Source of the DNA: Anastatus disparis
Lineage: Eukaryota > Arthropoda > Insecta > Hymenoptera > Eupelmidae
Length of the DNA: 64,000 nt
Assembly: GCA_017163975.1 (NCBI GenBank)
Contig: JAFFSR010000264.1
Coordinates: forward strand, 2,356,001-2,420,000
Direction: 5' to 3'
Positions 31,028 through 50,233 of the stretch are shown one piece after another (within the stretch, counting starts at the first letter, position 1; each line of letters starts with the position of its first letter). Position numbers and translations under genes: made by a program. A model generated the notes under the pieces. The model was not told where the DNA came from, searched no databases, and saw nothing but the letters and a program-made list of their open reading frames with translations.

Positions 31028-32510
31028 CTTTGAAGTAATTACTATAGCTATGTAGTGATTACTATAGTCATGTAGTGAAAACTATAGCTTTATAGTTATC
31101 GCTATTGTTATGCAGTCATTACTATAGTTTTGTACTATTTACTATAGTTTTGTAGTATAAGCTATAGTTATGTAGTGATTACTATAGTTATGTAGTGACA
31201 ACTATAGCTTTATAGTTATCGCTATTGTTATGCAGTCATTACTATAGTTTTGTAGTATTAACTATAGTTATCTAGTTACTACTATGGTTATATAGTATCG
31301 ACTATAGCTATACAGTAGTCACTATAATTATGTAGTGCTCACTATAGTTAACTAGAAGCGACTATAGCTATGTAGTAATCACTATAATTATGTAGTGATG
31401 ACATTTAGATTTATGTAGTACTTACTATAGTTATGTAGTAATTACTATATTTATGTATTAATTATTATAGTAATGTAGTAATTATTATAGTTATGTAGTA
31501 AATACTAGCGTTATTTAGTGATTATTATAGTTATGTGGTGACGACTTGTGCTTTTAAGTTATCGCTATAGTTATGTAGTCATTACTATAGTGATTTTGTT
31601 GTTACTGTTGTAACTATAGCTAATACTACAAAACTATAGTCATTACTACACAACTATAGTAAATAGTACATAAATCTAGTAATCACTACACTGAAAAACC
31701 CTAATGCGGCTGAGTGTTTTCAAAGGTAGACACTCACGCGACTCTGAACAGTGGACGCTAATCGTACTTTCAGATTCAACTCATTGCGTGCCAGATTACA
31801 CTGAGTGTCATTTCCGAAAATCTGGTATAAACGAACTCTATCGAAAGAGCGATCAGCGTACTCTCAGATGACATTCAGTGTAATCTGGAAAGCAACCGAT
31901 GTGATTTTAAAAAATTTAATATTTAGGTTCTGAAAGCGACATCTATCCAACTCAAGAGTACACTCAGCCGCATTAGGGTTTTTCAGTGTACGTAACCGTA
32001 GTAATTACTATATGGCTATAGTCGATACTACATAGCTATAGTGATCACTACATAACTACAGTAAATACTACAAAACTTTAGTAATTACTCCATTACTATA
32101 GTATCTATTACAAAAATATAGTACTATCATTATTACAATATAACTATAATTTTAACTACATTACAATAATGATTACTCTATAACTATAGTCGTTACTACA
32201 TAACTATAGTAATCAATAATTAACTATTAGATTTACTACATAATTATAATAATTACTACATAAATATAGTAATTACTACATAACTATAGTTATTACTACA
32301 TACCTGAAGAAAATACTCTATAACTGTAGTGATTTCTACATAACTATAGTAATCACTACATAGCTATAGTAATTACTTCAAACTATAGTGTTGGTGACAT
32401 AATTATAGCGACAAACACATAACTATAGTCATTACTACATTACAACAGTAACAACAACACCACTATAGTAATAACTACATAACTATAGCGATAACTGAAA
32501 AGCTCAAGTC
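31028..32510. repeat. Large inverted satellite of ACTATAGTTATGTAGT units
   Basis: The left part (31028-31686) is built from about 20-bp units ACTATAGTTATGTAGTNATT. The right part (31991-32510) carries the same units in the opposite sense (ACTACATAACTATAGT). Arms pair well: 31028-31067 matches the complement near 32350-32390 almost base for base, and 31540-31615 matches the complement of 32424-32508. The units are themselves near-palindromic. A separate TIR element sits at the centre. No ORF. In single-stranded form it would fold into a very long hairpin. Confidence 0.85.
31687..31990. mobile_element. MITE with about 31-bp inverted repeats, at the centre of the satellite
   Basis: TACACTGAAAAACCCTAATG... 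on the left and the exact complement on the right (ending TTTTTCAGTGTA). The repeats are perfect for about 31 bp. TA at both ends could be the target duplication of a Tc1/mariner-type insertion. A second pair of words (CCAGATTACACTGAGTGTCA and its complement) lies inside. No transposase. Confidence 0.8.
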
Positions 32511-33087
32511 GTCAAATTTATAAATTTATTATATTTTAATTATTGCGTTTACATTTTATTCTTTTCTATTATTTATAGCTTATTGAAAACGTTCAACAGT
32601 GATAGGTCAAATTCAACTTATACTGCCATCAATAATTGAAAACTAAGCATAAGCACTTGTAAATAATCACATAAATATAGCCTGCATCTCTAGCAACAGA
32701 ATTATTTAAATGTTTGACATCGATTGCTGTGAAGTTGATGAGTAATCTATCACGTTCTATTCCGTTCCTTTGTACAGGAAATCAATAATTTATGTAAAAT
32801 TTAATTGAAAATTAATTTTTAATAATTAAAAATACTTAACATTTAATATAAAAGAAGTGATATCGTAAATTTAATCAGCTTTTAGAATTCTAAAAGAAAA
32901 CCAAAATTGGTGAAATATTTCAGAAAATAAATTTTTCATTCTTTAAAATATCAACTTCTTGATAAAAATGATCTCGTCATTGGATTCCTTGTCGTCAAAA
33001 ACCCTTAAAATAATAATCTTAATTTAAATTCATAATTTATAATACTAAAAAATTGACAATCATTCTAATTATTATAGTGAAACTATA
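32511..33087. other. AT-rich stretch, nothing recognised
   Basis: No coding signal or clear repeat edges. Confidence 0.4.
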
Positions 33088-33289
33088 ATTCGTCATGTTA
33101 AGTGTCAACAACGCCAATAATTACGTGTAAAATTAAATGTAGTGTCGAAAAGAAGAACTAAAAAGGTAAAAAAATTTGAATTTTCTTTCTTTTTAGTTCC
33201 TCTTTCTGACACTGCATTTAATTTTACACGTATTTATTGGCGTTGTTGTTCCGTACCACGTGACAGCAAAGTGACTTAACATGACGAAT
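33088..33289. mobile_element. Hairpin MITE of about 200 bp
   Basis: ATTCGTCATGTTAAG at the left and CTTAACATGACGAAT at the right, then AACAACGCCAATAA...ACGTGTAAAATTAAATG and its complement. The whole unit folds back except for a small centre (about 33170-33185) and a short insert in the right arm (about 33249-33270). Confidence 0.75.
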
Positions 33290-34107
33290 ATACCATTATT
33301 AATTCGCAGTACTATTATGAGTAACTAACAATCTATACAACGATCATAATTTCATATTTTTTAAACAATGATTTTAATCACGTTATATTGCAAACACCGT
33401 ATTCGAGGTAGGCATTAGAAGATATTATTTTATATCAAAAAAATATTTAATTGAACGTTTAACCAGACTTAAAATATGATAAATAAGCTTTCATATATTT
33501 GCTTTGAAAGGCTTTAGCGAGTACATTAAAATGCTTCAAGTAAATTTTCATACGATATTTCTTTCGAAAGTTATCATCATGCTTTTGCATCATGTTTTTT
33601 GAATAGCTTTATAGTTATAATAAATAATTAATAAATATTAATGATTAGTAGATAATCAATAAATATTCTGCTTCCTCAAAATGAATATTTGTGATGCATA
33701 AATACTTCATAGTTTAAATTTATTTTTATCGCAAACAAGCTCAAACAAATTGAAATATGTTTTGTAAAATAAGATTAACTGATTTCATGCGTTTTTTAAA
33801 AACCAGATGGATTATTTAAAAATTAGTATACTTTACAAAACAACAACTACTAAATCTCAGTGATTATTACCTGACTTTGTTTATTTTTAATAAAGCAATT
33901 CAAAAAAGCAAAAGTATATCTTATAGTTAAAAAGATATGATTATTGTATCATCATTTATACTTATGCAATTATAACTTTTGGAATTATTAATCTAAGAAT
34001 AATATTCAGAAGAATATCATGTCAACATGGTTTGAAAATAAAATTTTTATTTACATAAATACTAATACCGATTTCCACAAATATTTAAACATTAATAAAT
34101 ATTTTCT
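33290..34107. other. AT-rich stretch, nothing recognised
   Basis: No gene or repeat edge seen before the LINE. Confidence 0.4.
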
Positions 34108-36793
34108 AAATATATATTAAAATCTATCATGACTTGCATTGCGCTGAGTTTATTATGAGTTTGAAAACTCTTTTGAGTCTTAAAAAAAACTCAAAAAACC
34201 ATCTGATTGTGGGGGACTTCAATATCAATATTCTGAAGACAGATGTTTATAGTGAGGAACTCTTATGCAATTTAATGGAAAAGGGTTACTTTCCTGGTTT
34301 TACAGGGGTGACTAGACCAAAGAATGATGATATGGATAGAGGTACATGTATTGATAATATATTTATTAAGAAGGAAACCATTTCAACTACGACCTTTAAA
34401 TTGAGTATACCATCACCTGATCACTATCCTTTATTTGTTAGTATAAACAGGACACCACAATGTGATGTGACTTATAGAAAAATAGTTTATAATTATAAAA
34501 AGTTGTACAAAGTAGCCAATGAAATTGATTGGAGTGTGTTTCAAGGGGTTCATGATCCTAATTGTGCAATTGAAGGTCTGATATCTGGTATTAAAGAATG
34601 TTTGAATAAATCTAAATATAATACAAAAACAAAAAGTAATAAAAGCGATGTTGCCCCTAGATCTAGTTGGATAACAAGTGCTATAATGGTTTCTTGCAAG
34701 AGAAAGGAATGCATGTATAATAAGATGAAAAATGATCCAAACAATATTCAGTTAAAAGATGATTATAAACATTATGTTAAAGTTTTGAACAAGGTAATAA
34801 AAGATGCTAAAATTAAATATGAAAATGACCAAATTATGGCAAATCATAATAATACAAGGAAATTGTGGAAAATAATACATAAAAAAATAGGAAAAGTAAA
34901 AAATAATTATAATGGAATCAGCAAAATAGTAGATGACAACAATAAAACTTTGATGGATCAAAATGAAATAGGTGACTATATGAACAATTATTATGTTAAT
35001 GTTGGTGTAAAATTGAGTAAAAAAATGAAAGGCTGCAATAGAGAAATTAGGTTACCTATATCAAATACTAAGACTATGTTTCTAGGTCCAACTAATAGAT
35101 CTGAAATACAAACAATAATAAGGAATATGCGAATCAAGAATGGAGGGGTGGACGACATAAATACCAGAACCATCAAGACTTTATCTGATTTGATATCAGA
35201 TACTCTTGTCAGTATTTTCAACAATCGCATTGAGAAATCTATCTGGCCAGATGCATTAAAAAAATCTGAAGTTGTTCCTGTATTTAAAACAGGTAACAAA
35301 TTGGATGTAAACAACTATAGGCCAATATCACTTGTTTCAAATTTCGCTAAAATATTTGAAAAATTAATTTATAATAGAATTTGTGATTTTATTTACAAGC
35401 ACAAAATAATATCTAGTCAACAATTTGGTTTCGTTAAGAATAAGGATACAAAGGATCTATTAAATATAATATCCAATAAAGTATATGAAAATTTGGATAA
35501 AAGTAATCCTCTATTGATAACTTTTTTGGACTTGGCTAAGGCGTTTGACACTGTTAACCATGGAATGCTCTTGGATAAGTTGTATAATTATGGTATAAGA
35601 GGCATTGCTTATAATATCATAAAAAGTTATTTAAGTAACAGATGTCAGAGAGTTAGAATAGGAAAATATAAGAGTGCTTTTGAGGAAACTCATACTAGTG
35701 TTCCTCAGGGCACTATTCTGGGACCTCTTTTATTTATTTTATACGTGAATGATCTCTTTTCTGTGATACCGGATAAAGCTATCTATTCCTATGCAGATGA
35801 CACTGCAATAGTAATAACTGAAAAAACTTGGTCTGAGGCTCAGAATAAGATGAATAAATATTTGGATGGAGTAGATGATTGGCTTGCTTGGAATAAACTA
35901 TCTCTGAATGTTAAGAAGACTGCATATATCACTTTTGGTAATTATTGTGATAGTGTACCCAAAGAAATTCAAATAAAAATAAAGGATGAAAATATAAACA
36001 GAGTAGAGAACTGTAAGTACTTGGGTCTGATTATTGACTACAACTTAAAATGGGACAAACACATTAAATATATTATAAACAAAACCAGATATTTGATCTT
36101 TTTATTTTATAAAATATCTAAGTATATGCTAACTAACACTATGAGAATGATCTACTATGCACTTTTTCATAGCGTAATAAACTATGGAATAATTGCTTGG
36201 GGTGGAGCTTACAGGAATCAAATCGATACACTATAAAGAACACAGAATAAAATATTTAAAATAATGAACAAAAATAAATTTATATTAGAAAACCCAATGA
36301 ATTTGACACAGATGTTCATGTATGAATCTTTAAAATGTAATTATAATAAACTTAAAGAAAAGTATCTACTTAATAATAGCATTACTAGAAACAAGAGTTT
36401 GACTATTCCTAAAAGGAATAAAACTGTCAGTGGAAAGAGTGCCTATATTAATGCCATAAAATGTTTTAATGATCTGCCGAATGAATACAGAGTCTTGGAT
36501 GCATCAAAGAATTCCAGTAAATTGAAGTTAAAAAAATGGATTGAACTAAATTATTAATTTATTTTATGTTATTCTGCGTATATCATAGACATTTATATTT
36601 GTTATTATGTTAAAAACTATAAAAAATGTAAATATTGTAACCACTAGTTAAGTTATTTCTACTGTTTTTAGTTTTAAGTTAGTTACTAACAGTATCGCAC
36701 ACAGGAAATTATATTTTCCTTTGCGAAATTACTACAAATGTAATTACTTGTAATAAGTTACTGAATAAATAATAATAATAATAATAATAATAT
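34108..36793 (+). mobile_element. CR1/Jockey-group LINE, 5'-truncated, (AAT)n tail
   Basis: Begins inside the endonuclease and ends with (AAT)n at about 36769-36793. AATATTTTC occurs at both edges (about 34099 and 36790) and may be a short target duplication. The left edge is approximate. A hairpin-like AGGAAATTATATTTTCCT precedes the tail, a feature shared with the remnant at about 60090. Confidence 0.7.
34134..36557 (+). pseudogene. LINE endonuclease (partial) and reverse transcriptase, one nonsense codon
   Basis: Endonuclease C-terminal part: LIVGDFNINIL, then TCIDNIFI and PSPDHYPLFVSI. Reverse transcriptase motifs: SEVVPVFKTGNKLDVNNYRP, QQFGFVKNKDTKDLL, LITFLDLAKAFDTVNHGML, VPQGTILGPLLFILYVNDLF, YADDTAIV. 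The 700-codon frame ends with TAA at 36234-36236 where Gln is expected (L-stop-RTQNK). The same frame continues as 97 further codons to 36557. The reading is otherwise clean, so this is a fairly recent 5'-truncated copy. Confidence 0.85.
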
Positions 36794-37507
36794 TTTCATA
36801 ATTCCTCATCTTTCTTACTATAATGTTTTAAATTACAATCTTATTTATGATTAACTTTCAAAATAACGTCAATTTTTAAAATCAAATAACCAATAAATTA
36901 TTAATTAATTATCAATTATTAATTTATTAAATTGTTATTTATAAAATAATTAATGTAATAAATAATTCTAAATAATTATTTTTATATTCGATATTAATTA
37001 TGTAAATTATAAAATAAAAGAACAAATAGTATCGTCATTATGACTAACATTGCCATCTATTATTCAAAAAACTTCGCTAGAAAACATTAGCAGTTTTAGT
37101 CAAACATTTTGGTTATGTGTTGTATACAATAACAAACATATGATTCTTATTTATTTATTCGGTAACTATGCAAGCGATCAATATGATGAGTTGCTACCCC
37201 GGGGCAAAATGAAACACACTTGTTTCTTTTTTCGAACGTTCAAGATAGCGTTCTCTGATTGGCTGAAAAAGCGTAACTTTAAAGTGCCGTAGTTTAAAAA
37301 CTATAAGAGATAAAAAAAAATTTACAATATAAAAGTTGTTCAGAATAATGTGCTCTATTACCCTGTGACGGGAAATACAGTAGCCTAGAATCACCGTGTA
37401 TATATATTTATGTCGTCGTAGGCCGTATTCGGTGGAATACCTATAGACCACGCAAAATTTGTATAGGCATTGCATACGTTAATGCTAATATCTCGACGAT
37501 ATTCTCT
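36794..37507. other. No gene; fragment shared with 59.1 kb
   Basis: AT-rich. The words TTTATGTCGTCGTA and GTATTCGGTG (about 37405-37435) recur at about 59123-59155, indicating a dispersed repeat. Confidence 0.4.
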
Positions 37508-37567
37508 CTGTCAATACTCCCTTAGGGAGTACTGACAGCTCTATACTCCCTAAGGGAGTATTGACAG
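37508..37567. repeat. Perfect-type hairpin, CTGTCAATACTCCCT
   Basis: CTGTCAATACTCCCTTAGGG pairs with CCCTAAGGGAGTATTGACAG. CCCTTAGGG/CCCTAAGGG are themselves palindromic, so alternative folds exist. Confidence 0.8.
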
Positions 37568-37856
37568 ATCAAGATATCGCACAGCATGGCCGTATATGAC
37601 GCCAGTGACATCGATTCGTAGGTTAGTGAAAACAAAAGAATGTCGTTAGATATGTCAATGCTCATACAAATTCATATAAAATCTTAACTTTACAGAATGT
37701 TTTGTTTAAACAAATTTTCAAAGTTAAACAGTTAATAAGTAAAATAAATAAGTAAATAATGACATTATTTACTTTTTTTTAATAAAACATATATCATTAA
37801 TTTTAAAAAATCATTTTTATAGTTCCTCATACGGCCTACCAACGACATAAACTTAT

Positions 37857-38026
37857 CTACGTAACTTGGGAGTACGAAGGATTCTGAATCCAGGCTTGAC
37901 TAAAGTGCTTGTCGCTTGAGCAGCAGTCAGTCTTGGGCGCGCTTCGCGCGCCCTCGACCAACTGCTACTCAAGCGACAAACACTTTAGTCTCGCCTGTAT
38001 TCATCCTTCGTACTCCCAAGTTACGT
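37857..38026. mobile_element. Snap-back element with GC-rich palindromic centre
   Basis: ACGTAACTTGGGAGTACGAA at the left matches the complement at the right end. The arms continue (GACTAAAGTG...GTCGCTTGAG) to a centre GGGCGCGCTTCGCGCGCCC (about 37937-37955). A right-half copy lies at about 59500-59600. Confidence 0.85.
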
Positions 38027-38428
38027 ATATAACTAATATATATAAACTTAAACTACAATTATAGTAGTGTATATATAGTGTCTAACTATAATTTCATTAG
38101 ATTATATATTATAATGAATATCTAGTTAAAAACTATAATCATATTAGTATATATATATAGTAGATAATATTAGTGTATATATAGTAGATAATATAAATGT
38201 GTATATAGTTAGTTGCGCTTTCTGTTTTTGCCATAATAAAGATACCTATCGGAATCTATACAACGAAAAATAAAAAAACATTATTTTACAAAATTTATAA
38301 TTATTTAATCTTTTAATAAATCTATTTTGTTTCGATATACACAATACGTACAAATATATTTATAAATACAAAATAATTTTTCCATGACAAGGATTTTATG
38401 GACTTTACCACATACGTGCGTGATGTAT
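38027..38428. other. TA-rich simple sequence and spacer
   Basis: TATATAGTAGATAATAT-type repeats at about 38130-38210, then nondescript AT-rich DNA. Confidence 0.4.
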
Positions 38429-38430
38429 GC

Positions 38431-39119
38431 ATTTTACTGACAAGGAGAAGTCCCCACCTCCGGGAAACGGATTCGGCTGAAACTGCAGGATATGATTTTT
38501 TGATGAAAAAAATGAGCCCCGTGTTTTCTCTTTTCGTCAAATAGGCTTCCTAGACAAAATATAGACATTTTTTCGAAAATATAGTAAAAAGCAACCTCTA
38601 TAAGAACTTAAATTATCCAAACAGCTAAGACTCTTACAAAAAAATACATAAAAGATGAGATAAAGTGCAAATCAAATGCTTTGATTTAAACTTTGTTGCG
38701 TTAAAAAAGCTTCAGTGGTTCAAAAGTTACAGGTAATTAAAATATGCTAATGAAATAGCGTAAAAAATTGATGATTTTTATATGCTTAAAAAATTAACAA
38801 ATATATAGTAATTTTCATTAAAGCTTAACTTTTGAACCACTGAAGTTTTTTTAATGCGAAAGAGCTTAGACTAAAGCATTTAATTCATGCTTTATTTCAT
38901 TTAGAATGTATTTTTTTGTAAGAGTCTTAGTTGTTTGGATATTCAAGTTCTTATAAAGGTTCCTTTTTAATATATTTTCGAAAAAATGTCTATATCCAGG
39001 GGGCTTATTCGACGAAAAGAAAAAAACACGGGTTCATTTTTTTCATTAAAAAATCATGTCCTGCAGTTTTAACCGAATCCGTTTCCCGGAAGTGGAGGCC
39101 TCTCTTCGTGAATGTAAAA
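38431..39119. mobile_element. Foldback element with arms of about 270-330 bp
   Basis: The left arm (ATTTTACTGACAAGGAGAAG...GGAAACGGATTCGG) is the complement of the right arm (CCGAATCCGTTTCCCGGAAG...ATGTAAAAG) with moderate divergence. The pairing continues through AGCTAAGACTCTTACAAAAA and the central AGTGGTTCAAAAGTTA. Two mirror ORFs (38322-38540 and 38931-39131) are translations of the two arms, not genes. Confidence 0.8.
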
Positions 39120-40291
39120 GAAAGCAGGTGAATATTTTACTTTATTGTATTAAAATGTTGAAAATAGTTCTAAATTTTAGTAGTTAAAGTAAATTTTTAG
39201 AAAAACATTTCAGTTTTTGTTGCAGTAAAATAACTTTGTTAATTTACTTATGCTAACAAAATTAAAAATCTAAAAAACGTTGCTTTTTAAAACTTTGATA
39301 GCTTTTTTCTTAGAAAATAAGCACTGCACAAAAAAATTCATTAAATATTTTCGTTTAAAAATTTTCCAATAAAGGTAAAAAAATATTTTCCCGATCAAAA
39401 AAATAAATTTTTTTAAATTTTGTTTAAATTAATTGATTAAAATTGTTAATAATATCTAATCTTACAATTTCTTGATTATATCCAATACATTATCATTCAC
39501 CAAACTAAAATAAATGAAAAAATCTTGGTGGAACAATGGATATCAAAAGGTCAACGAACTCCTCTTGCTGGAGGTAATGTCTGGAAGGAGTTAAAAGACC
39601 TGAGACTCCTGTCCGGACCTCAAGGGGACTTGAATGGATTCACTCCTGATGAGCACTAAGAAAAAAATATGATTGTATCAACTGAATCCTTCTGTTAATA
39701 TACCACGATGAAATATTCTATTCATTTAACAGACGAGTTCTGTTAATTTGATGGATATCGTAATATTGATTCAATTTAAAATTAACTTTAATTTAACAGC
39801 AAAGTAAGTCAAAATAGCTGATACTTTTTATTGTGTCAAACAAATAAGTTTTAAAAATGATAAAAACTTTTTTATTTAGTGGAAACTCATAGCTCACTGT
39901 GTTCCGATTTCTAGATATTAATTAACAACACATTATTCATACTATAAATAATGATCATTATACAAATTCTTAAGTGAAATTTTTTAACATTTTCTTAAAT
40001 ATTTCACACTACACTATTGATATTTACAAATAAAATCTAACATCGCTCGCTAATAATCGATATGCATCACATTGCATCGCATTTCTACATACAGCGGATA
40101 AATTCGTTCGTTCTTATATACTAACTGACGTGCAATCTCACCACTTGCGGGTTACAAGAAATACGCCATCTATTATTGTACTATCGAAACGTAACTGTTT
40201 TGAAAAGCGGGAGATTTAAAAATACTTATTGAATAACATAAAAATCTTTATAAAATAAATTTATCAACGACATAAATGATAAATATTTTAT
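39120..40291. other. No gene recognised
   Basis: AT-rich. A GC-richer patch at about 39535-39655 (GTCAACGAACTCCTCTTGCT...) resembles scattered words at about 43170-43215 and 43515-43545 (repeats of AAAAGTCAAC/ATGAA...CCTTCT), suggesting an old dispersed repeat. Confidence 0.35.
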
Positions 40292-40612
40292 TTCGACTTA
40301 TGTTTTTTTATGTTAACTGTTATTCAATTATATCAACAGTAGGGCTGTTGATATGATTGAATTGAAACATTTGTATTGAAATAATTCATCAGTTATTTTG
40401 AGCATGCACATTTTATTGGTTCAATTTGTAAAATTTTGTTGAAATGTAAGTCATACTTTTATTTTGACTTACGTTCTTTTTATTTTAACTGTTATTCAAT
40501 TATATCAACAACCGTGCTGTTGATATAATTAAATTGAAACATTTGTATTGAAATCATTCATCAGTTATTTTGAGCATGCACATTTTATTGATTCAATTCA
40601 TAAAATAGAATG
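40292..40612. repeat. 172-bp tandem duplication with internal palindromes
   Basis: TATTCAATTATATCAACA recurs at 40321 and 40493, and the two copies match through to TTGAGCATGCACATTTTATTG. Each contains a palindrome (ATTCAATTATATCAACA... paired with ...TGTTGATATRATTRAAT). Confidence 0.75.
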
Positions 40613-40626
40613 AAGGTATTCGTATT

Positions 40627-41402
40627 TTGCAGAGGGCGGCCAGGGCGGTGTCGGGGTGGGCTGTCGATGCTTCTCTCACATTAAATGCAAGCAAAACTAA
40701 AGCAATCGTTTTTGGCAGTAGTCGATTTATTAATGACTTCTATACTGGTGAGTCGAGAACGATTGAGCTTGAGGGTGGTGTCGACATATCTTTCTCTGAT
40801 ACCGTTGTAAGCCTTGGTGTTGTGCTTGACGCTAGGTTGTCATGGGAGTCGCACATTAATATGATGACTAAAAAATTTAATAGGATAATGTATAGTTTGC
40901 GGTTTTTCCGTCGGTACACCACTGAGGCCCTGCGTAAACAACTCGCAGCCGCCTTGCTGTTTCCGCACCTCGACTACTGCTCAGTAGTTTTGCTCGATGC
41001 TTCGCAGGGGTTGAGAAGACGCTTACAAAGACTACAAAATTCATGTGTGAGATAATGGGTGTGAGAATGGGCGATCATATCTCTCCTCATAGAGCTGCTC
41101 TTGGTTGGCTGCGTACTGATTCAAGGAGACAGTATTTTATGGCTGTACTTATGTACAAAATCGTGCGCATGAATACTCCAGAGTATCTAGTGAGTCTCTT
41201 TACTAGATATGTACCTAGGGTAGCCACTAGAGGAGAGATTAAGGACTTCGCAGTGCCCTTCATGCGTACTGAGACTGGAAGAAATTCCTTTCAAGTTCAA
41301 GGTGCGCATTTCTGGAACTCCCTGCCTGCCGATATAAAAAATCTTCCATCGCTCGGCAGGTTCAAGTCGGCTTTGAGAGGGTACTTACTCGACCTCGAGT
41401 GA
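40627..41402 (+). pseudogene. Jockey/CR1-like reverse transcriptase C-terminal part, frameshifted
   Basis: LTLNASKTKAIVFGS, then VSLGVVLDARLSWESHINMM, LLFPHLDYCSVVL and LQRLQNSCVR, then stop. The protein resumes one frame over as MGVRMGDHISPHRAALGWLR, YKIVRMNTPEYLVSLF and FWNSLPADIKNL. The shift lies at about 41045-41055. The thumb and C-terminal region are typical of arthropod LINE Pol. Everything N-terminal of the palm end is missing. Confidence 0.85.
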
Positions 41403-41444
41403 TCTTAATTTTAAGTATTTTAATTTTATGTTAATTTATTTTAT

Positions 41445-41570
41445 AGCACTGCGTGATTTAAATCCGCGCTTAAATCCCGCCGAGCCAAGAGTTAAACGAT
41501 AAATTTTTACGCTGTTCAATAATGAATATGATGCTAAATTCACTTAAATCACGCACTCATAATAAGCGAT
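41445..41570. repeat. Hairpin in the LINE 3' UTR
   Basis: GCACTGCGTGATTTAAATCC pairs with the complement of AAATTCACTTAAATCACGCA. GC-richer centre (CCCGCCGAGCC). Confidence 0.5.
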
Positions 41571-42146
41571 ATTTTGATATCTGGATTATTTTTAAGAGTT
41601 TATTCATCGATAATAATAAGGTGTAGATTATTGCAAATATTTTTCCAAATAAATAACAATTATAAGTGTGTAAAATACGTGTAAAACCAAAGTTAATATC
41701 AGTGTAACATGTGAAGCGAAGAGGTAGTCATTTCGATGCTCTAAGACTCCGTCGCGTCTGTGATTCCCCTAAATGCAACTGCTAATACAATACATAAGTT
41801 ACCAATAGTCGCTCCTATGGCCCTAATACATATATGAAAGGAAATTTAGATTTTTATTATTACAGAATTAATTTCAACAGTTTGACATAATGTTATTTCA
41901 TGTTTTATATATTTTTTTATATATAAAACATGAAATTATTTATTATTCGCGAAGTGCTTAAATTTTGCTTTTTTGCAGTTTTTCCTTTTCTTTTACGATT
42001 TATCATTCGTTGAATGCCTAATTTTGCTGGTATATGGAATTTGTTTTTTTAATGAATTATCATTCGTGAAGTGCATAGCCTTTGTTTATTATTGAATTTT
42101 GAGAGTATAGATGTAGTGCGACGGATTTAAATCACTCGAGCTATAA

Positions 42147-42277
42147 AATAGTATACGATACTCGCGACTTAAATTCACCTATTATTACACGGCGTTAGGA
42201 CCCTCGCTGACGCTCGGGCCCTAACTTCGCCGTGTAATGATAGGTGATTTAAGTCGCCCGTATCGTAATATACTATT
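42147..42277. mobile_element. Snap-back element with GC-rich centre
   Basis: AATAGTATACGATACTCGCG at the left, complement at the right. The arms run through ACTTAAATTCACCTATTATT and ACACGGCGTTAGG to the loop CCCTCGCTGACGCTCGGG. Same style as 37857-38026 and 62196-62340. Confidence 0.8.
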
Positions 42278-42820
42278 GTTTTGTCTTATATATAGATTTA
42301 AGGTGTGAATGTATTTATTAGCGCGAATGATGGTTGAATGAATGTAGAAAGAATGAGTGATTCTGTTTCTTTTTATTAATAGTCATGACATCTTCGGTAT
42401 CAAGTTTTTATTTTTGAATTTTATTATTATATTATTTTTATTTATTGTTGCATTGTTATGTCCAATTTTATTTTTATTTGATGTCATGACTATGCTTTAA
42501 GCTTTATCTTTTAAATTGTGTTATTTGATTTTAATATGATTTTAATTTTATGACTGATAGATATTTAAGACTGTTTTTATTGTAATTTATGTTTTTATGC
42601 TTCCTGCGTGTATTTAGAGTAGTCTGTGATATCGCTTTTATATAGTGACTTACTGATACAGTATTATATATTAATTTTAATATTTGACTGTGATATCTTA
42701 TCATATTATGTGCAATACTTTATACAGAATTATTATTTATTGCTTGTAATGTAATCTGATGTATTACACGCCTTTTTGTACTCTTTTACAAAATAAATTA
42801 ATATCTATCTATCTATCTAA

Positions 42821-43982
42821 CGAAATTTCTTAAACTTTAGAGAAACGTATAACTGATGATAGCTTCAAACTACAACACCAAAAGAATATTTTTTTTTACT
42901 ACACTAAAAAAGCGGCATTGGTTTGCTCGTGGTATAACCTTAAAAATAAAAAAAATCGAGTTTTTTAAATTTTTGATAATTTTTTTCAAAAACTACGCGT
43001 TGTATAACAAAATTTATTAAAATATTTTTGTTTCAAAATGTGCTGAAAAATATGATAAAATTTGTTCTAGATTGAAAAGACAAAAATTTTTAATCGTTAA
43101 TGAAACCTACCATTTCTCGACTATCCATCCAATAAATTTGGATTCAGCAGGTTAAAATACATTAAAAAAACTTTGGTGGATCAGAGGACCTCAAAAAGTC
43201 AACAAAAACCCTTCTAGCCACTATTTAAAAAATCCACCAAAATATTATACATAAAAAGTTATATACGGGAAACCAGAGTTAAAAGTAATATTTTTTAAAA
43301 AAGTATCTCTATTTTTTTCTACGTATTTTTTTAGTATCTCGCCTAACGAACATATTAGTGATTTACTTCAGCTATGATTTTGTACAAGAATTTTTTTAAA
43401 ATTATCAATAGATTTTTTTGGGGAGAAATTTATTAAAAAGGTTTCTGTGTTAAAATTTGCCCCACGTTTGGCGTAAGTATTAACAGCACATTTTTTATTA
43501 GTATTAACATAGCACCTCCAAAAGTCAATGAAACCCTTCTGATCCCTAGACTATAAATTTGTCCGCGCTCAAGTTTCAAATTTTTTGTATTGTAGCGAAA
43601 AAATGATTAATCGCACTGTTTACACATAAACTTGAAATGGAAATAATATTAGAAGGGGAAGCTTCGTTATGCGTGGTTACCATATGTGAATTAGATTTGA
43701 AAGAAGCTAATTGGTTCACTAAGTTGTAGCTTTTTTTATGTAGATGAATAATCAAATAACATTTAAAAATTTATTCAAAAATTCAATTTTTATAAAAACT
43801 TATGATTTTTATTCTCTATAAAAATATCTACACTTTGCACTTTTCTACAATACATTTTCTTTCATAAAGACGTTATCTCAAAAGAAATGACAAAATTTGA
43901 TCTAAATATAAGAAGTAATTAAATTACAATTGAAAAACTTTTACGTATGTTCTATACATAATGTTTCTAGGAGTTTATATGG
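42821..43982. other. No gene recognised
   Basis: AT-rich DNA downstream of the oxidase gene, with no clear exon. Fragments of a dispersed repeat at about 43160-43215 and 43500-43560. Confidence 0.35.

Positions 43983-50233
<6,251 letters not shown>

Larger units (their letters stand above)
40621..42820 (+). mobile_element. Third LINE, 5'-truncated within reverse transcriptase, (ATCT)n tail
   Basis: Coding remnant 40627-41402, then a long 3' UTR ending TTTTACAAAATAAATTAAT and (ATCT)n at about 42802-42819. The 3' UTR contains hairpin insertions (about 41445-41570 and 42147-42277). Confidence 0.7.

Noticed and set aside
38322..39131. Two similar ORFs facing each other
   Set aside because: They are the translations of the two arms of one foldback element.
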